17,879 nucleotides of DNA from JANQUM01 sp047630355. GTDB taxonomy: Bacteria; Bacteroidota; Bacteroidia; Cytophagales; Spirosomataceae. The notes under the pieces are model-generated. The model was not told where the DNA came from, did not search any database, and saw nothing but the letters and a program-made list of their open reading frames with translations. Positions 15,747 to 17,879 of this stretch are shown here, in pieces (the stretch's first letter is position 1; each line of letters opens with the position of its first letter). The position numbers and the translations under genes were made by a program. The stretch spans positions 1 to 17,879 of the forward strand of contig JBLHXN010000067.1 of assembly GCA_047630355.1 (NCBI GenBank), written 5' to 3'.

Positions 15747-16592
15747 TTATAAATGTTCAATTTGGTATTTCTTGGGAGTTACACCAAACCTTTTCTTAAA
15801 GGCCTGAATGAAATTAGAAAAACTCTCGTATCCTGCATCTTCATAGGCCTCAATTGGGCGTTTTTGTTTAGTCCTGATTAGGAGAGCAGTGTGTTCTAAA
15901 CGTTCGTCGTTAAACCACCTAATAGGTGTTTTATGGTAATGTTTGAAAAACTCTCTCTTGAAGGTAGAAATGCTCATATTACTCAAAAAAGCAAGTTCAT
16001 GTAAGCTCAGCTTATTGTGCCTATTATTCTCTACAATGTTAATTAATCTGGTTATTGAATCATCTACTTGATATATCATTCTGTTCAAAAACGATGCTCC
16101 GTATTGATGGGTTAAATACAGCATAATTTCCTCAAACTTCGCTTTCAAAATCTTTTCCTGAATCAAAATTGGCATCAACAGAATTTCTTCGAGGCTTTCA
16201 ACAAAGCTGTGAATGAATTCGTCGTAATCAAAAATATAGTAGGATTTTTGCTCTCTGTTCAATTCAGAAACCAACCTGTTTCTTTCTAAGAAATCAATTA
16301 CTAATTCATTAGGAAAAAACAGTAAAATGCTTTTATACAACTTATCCGAATCCGATACTTTTTCAGTCATTAAACAGTTTCCAGATTTAATTACCACAAA
16401 TTTCTGGTTATCAATCAAGACCGTATCATCGTCCCCGATAACTTCTTTTGTTCCGATCCTCAGAAAGCTGATGGTATTTTTAGATAAGTTTATTTTACTT
16501 CGTTGATTGTCGTGCTTGTTTTCGTAAGTAAAAACCTGAATGCTGTTCGAAGGGCTAATTTTTAAATCTTCAGGTAAAACGGTTATTTCCAT
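15747..16592 (-). CDS. AraC-family transcriptional regulator
   Basis: 281 aa. The N-terminal two thirds (1 to about 175) is a sensing region resembling the cupin-like domain of ExsA-type regulators in Bacteroidota, with no recognised ligand residues. The C-terminal 95 residues form the double helix-turn-helix of the AraC/XylS family: first HTH LSLHELAFLSNMSISTFKREF (196-216), then the linker KTPIRWFNDERLEHT, then second HTH RPIEAYEDAGYESFSNFIQAFKKRFG (245-270) ending in the hallmark G-V-T-P-K-K-Y. It is cytosolic. It lies just upstream of, and co-directional with, the PEBP gene, its most obvious candidate target. The ATG at 16592 is the natural start; no promoter of the TAnnTTTG type is evident upstream. 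Confidence 0.93.
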   Translation of the reverse strand: MEITVLPEDLKISPSNSIQVFTYENKHDNQRSKINLSKNTISFLRIGTKEVIGDDDTVLIDNQKFVVIKSGNCLMTEKVSDSDKLYKSILLFFPNELVIDFLERNRLVSELNREQKSYYIFDYDEFIHSFVESLEEILLMPILIQEKILKAKFEEIMLYLTHQYGASFLNRMIYQVDDSITRLINIVENNRHNKLSLHELAFLSNMSISTFKREFFKHYHKTPIRWFNDERLEHTALLIRTKQKRPIEAYEDAGYESFSNFIQAFKKRFGVTPKKYQIEHL

Positions 16593-16802
16593 CTTTTTTG
16601 ATTTTAAAGCCGACCGATGGATATGTATATGAACGGGGGGCTATAGCGTACGAAAACTTTTAGAATTCCTGACAGTTAAACCGCCGAGTCCTGTTTGTTG
16701 TTTTTAATGAGTAAAGAAAACAAATTATCTGATACTATTTATAAAACGAAGGTTGATTCTGATCAACCGCAATGATGCTGGCACAATGTAGATACATAAA
16801 AA
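16593..16802. other. Intergenic gap upstream of the AraC regulator
   Basis: About 210 bp without a supported gene. It holds a run of G (ACGGGGGGC near 16635), a short hairpin GGTTGAT-tctg-ATCAACC (16751-16768) and a 22-codon open frame on the plus strand (16707-16775) that has no recognisable match. Regulatory sites for the AraC gene are presumably here but none can be named. Confidence 0.4.
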
Positions 16803-16837
16803 TACCGCAATAGAATTATCCCAATTCTATTGCGGTA
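16803..16837 (-). terminator. Terminator of the leucine-rich-repeat gene
   Basis: TACCGCAATAGAATT and AATTCTATTGCGGTA form a perfect 15-bp stem with a 5-nt loop, followed on the minus strand by TTTTTA. It starts about 30 nt after the stop codon of the LRR gene. On the plus strand AAAAAA precedes the symmetric side, so it can also stop plus-strand transcripts weakly. Confidence 0.9.
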
Positions 16838-16866
16838 AAAAATATTGGTAAAGTAGTTTTTTATGA

Positions 16867-17655
16867 TCAAAAAACTACTTTAAACCCAAAACCTGAATCT
16901 TGTACAGTCTTGCTCATTACTTTCAGATTGTTCTCGTGCAGATCAACTAATTGTAAATTATTTAACATCCGAACTTCCCTCGGAACCTCCCTGAACTGAT
17001 TTTTATTTAGGTAAAGCGATTCAAGATTAGTTAGTTGGCTAAAGCTTCTTGGAAGCCTGCGTAAATCATCGTTCTCTAAGTGCATAACCCTCAGCCTCGG
17101 CAAAGATATCAGTACGGGAATGCTCTTATTTAGCACAAACCTTTTTTCATCGTTTAAGAATATTTCTTCCAAGTTAGTAAGGTTTCTGAAAGACCTTGGA
17201 AGTGATTTAAATTCATTACCACTGAGATCAAGTGTTTTCAAATTTCTCAAAAAGCTTATCTCTTCCGGAATTTCTTTCAGGTGATCATTTTTTAGACTTA
17301 GGTATTCCAAATTGGTCAAATTTCGGAAAGATTGTGGGAGTGTTACAAAATCATTACCACTCAAATCAAGTATTCTCAAACTCTTCAAAAAACCTATTTC
17401 TTCGGGAATCTCACTAAGGTGATCATTTTTCAAACTTAAATATTCCAGCTTCGTGAATTTTGCCCATGTTTCTCCGGGAATATTAATATTCTGATTGCTT
17501 AAATCTAAACGATATACTTTATCGGGGTTTTTCAAAGCCTCTTCAATTGAATTGTATTCGTTCTCAATTTGGCGTGAAGCAACTTCGGTTTGTCCCGCAA
17601 CTGAATTGCAAATAATTGACAAGAGCAGGAGGCTTATTATTGACTTGAATGACAT
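16867..17655 (-). CDS. Secreted leucine-rich-repeat protein
   Basis: 262 aa from the ATG at 17655, which directly opens a signal peptide (MSFKSIISLLLLSIICNSVAG). Two earlier in-frame ATGs (17691, 17679) would place hydrophilic residues before it. The body is about eight tandem 23-residue leucine-rich repeats of the bacterial type L-x-x-L-x-L-x-x-N-x-(L/F)-x-x-(L/I)-P-x-x-(F/I)-x-x-L-x-x (for example LRILDLSGNDFVTLPQSFRNLTN). The fifth repeat is irregular and longer (LEEIFLNDEKRFVLNKSIPVLISLPR). No other domain and no type IX sorting domain are seen; the chain ends shortly after the last repeat (GFGFKVVF). LRR solenoids bind proteins; partner unknown. It is a single-gene unit with its own terminator. 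Confidence 0.88.
   Translation of the reverse strand: MSFKSIISLLLLSIICNSVAGQTEVASRQIENEYNSIEEALKNPDKVYRLDLSNQNINIPGETWAKFTKLEYLSLKNDHLSEIPEEIGFLKSLRILDLSGNDFVTLPQSFRNLTNLEYLSLKNDHLKEIPEEISFLRNLKTLDLSGNEFKSLPRSFRNLTNLEEIFLNDEKRFVLNKSIPVLISLPRLRVMHLENDDLRRLPRSFSQLTNLESLYLNKNQFREVPREVRMLNNLQLVDLHENNLKVMSKTVQDSGFGFKVVF
17173..17448 (-). repeat. Internal 46-residue duplication in the LRR gene
   Basis: Two adjacent 138-bp units (17448-17311 and 17310-17173) each encode two leucine-rich repeats. The residue patterns LEYLSLKNDHL-x-EIPEEI-x-FL and LDLSGN-(D/E)-F-x-x-LP-(Q/R)-SFRNLTN occur in both. DNA identity is clearly lower than protein similarity, so the duplication is not recent. Confidence 0.8.
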
Positions 17656-17756
17656 AGAATTATTTTTATAGATGAATTGCATTACTAGCAATAAGGTTGT
17701 TTGAATCCACCTTTCCTACGCCTATCTTTCTTTTTAATACAATTCTAATTTAGTAA

Positions 17757-17879
17757 CTACACAGGTTGTAGTTTATTGATTTGGTTTAGACATGGGAGTA
17801 ATTCTACTCCCCTTTTAAGTAGAGTATCCATTACGGACCTGATAACGCAAAAAGCATTTTGACCAGATTTGAATTGCCC
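17757..17879 (-). CDS. C-terminal tail of a possible transposase, cut by window edge
   Basis: An open frame enters from the right edge and ends at TAG (17759-17757), giving 40 residues: FKSGQNAFCVIRSVMDTLLKR ... LLPCLNQINKL in outline. The pattern of a short G/S-rich stretch followed by an IRSV-x-(D/E)T helix and an amphipathic tail resembles the C-terminus of some IS66-type transposases, but this is from memory and could be wrong. No terminal inverted repeat could be identified in the 100 bp before the LRR gene. It may simply be the end of another gene. Confidence 0.4.
   Translation of the reverse strand, partial: GQFKSGQNAFCVIRSVMDTLLKRGVELLPCLNQINKLQPV

Noticed and set aside
16707..16775. 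22-codon open frame with ATG upstream of the AraC gene
   Set aside because: Too short, with no family match and no supporting promoter; expected by chance.
17173..17448. Direct repeats considered as a CRISPR-like array
   Set aside because: The repeats are in frame, encode leucine-rich repeats, differ in sequence and have no spacers.

Overview
The window reads as chromosomal DNA of a Bacteroidota bacterium, probably Cytophagia-like (order not provable from here). Evidence: an ECF sigma / FecR (FecR plus DUF4974-like C-terminus) / STN-containing TonB receptor cassette; the Bacteroidota -7 promoter element TAnnTTTG at several gene starts, once with a well-spaced TTTG at -33; lipid-envelope style signal peptides; and moderate GC. 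No tRNA, rRNA or CRISPR was seen.

Left end (1-2512, minus strand): a methionine/sulfur unit. A SAM-I (S-box) riboswitch leads into metY (O-acetylhomoserine sulfhydrylase), then a hairpin terminator, then metX (homoserine O-acetyltransferase, cut by the window edge). A 163-bp, almost perfectly symmetric palindromic MITE-like element with 13-bp ends and a probable TAA target duplication sits between metY and metX, directly after the terminator.

2593-7386 (plus): ECF sigma factor, FecR-type anti-sigma factor and a 1034-aa TonB-dependent receptor with an STN signalling domain: a complete cell-surface signalling cassette, without a SusD partner. A strong bidirectional hairpin terminator follows.

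7481-9504 (minus): a secreted beta-propeller (PD40/TolB-like) gene translationally coupled (TGATG) to a PabC-like class IV aminotransferase, followed by a broken alpha/beta-hydrolase tail. A divergent promoter region of about 55 bp separates this from the plus-strand pair yjbQ and ade (adenine deaminase, purine salvage).

11598-14979 (plus): a GC-rich non-coding stretch with a nested palindrome, mutS2 (TTG start; ribosome-collision/recombination factor with Smr domain), and a decayed DUF547 gene carrying several in-frame stops.

15031-17879 (minus): a bidirectional terminator, a secreted PEBP-family protein behind an AraC-type regulator, a secreted leucine-rich-repeat protein with its own terminator, and at the right edge the last 40 codons of what may be a transposase.

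Most of the window is ordinary core genome. The points most worth checking are the wiring of the SAM riboswitch expression platform (an extended P1 would hide the terminator arm, opposite to the textbook S-box), the palindromic element between metY and metX, the repeated promoter-like motif before the sigma and fecR genes, and the two gene remnants.
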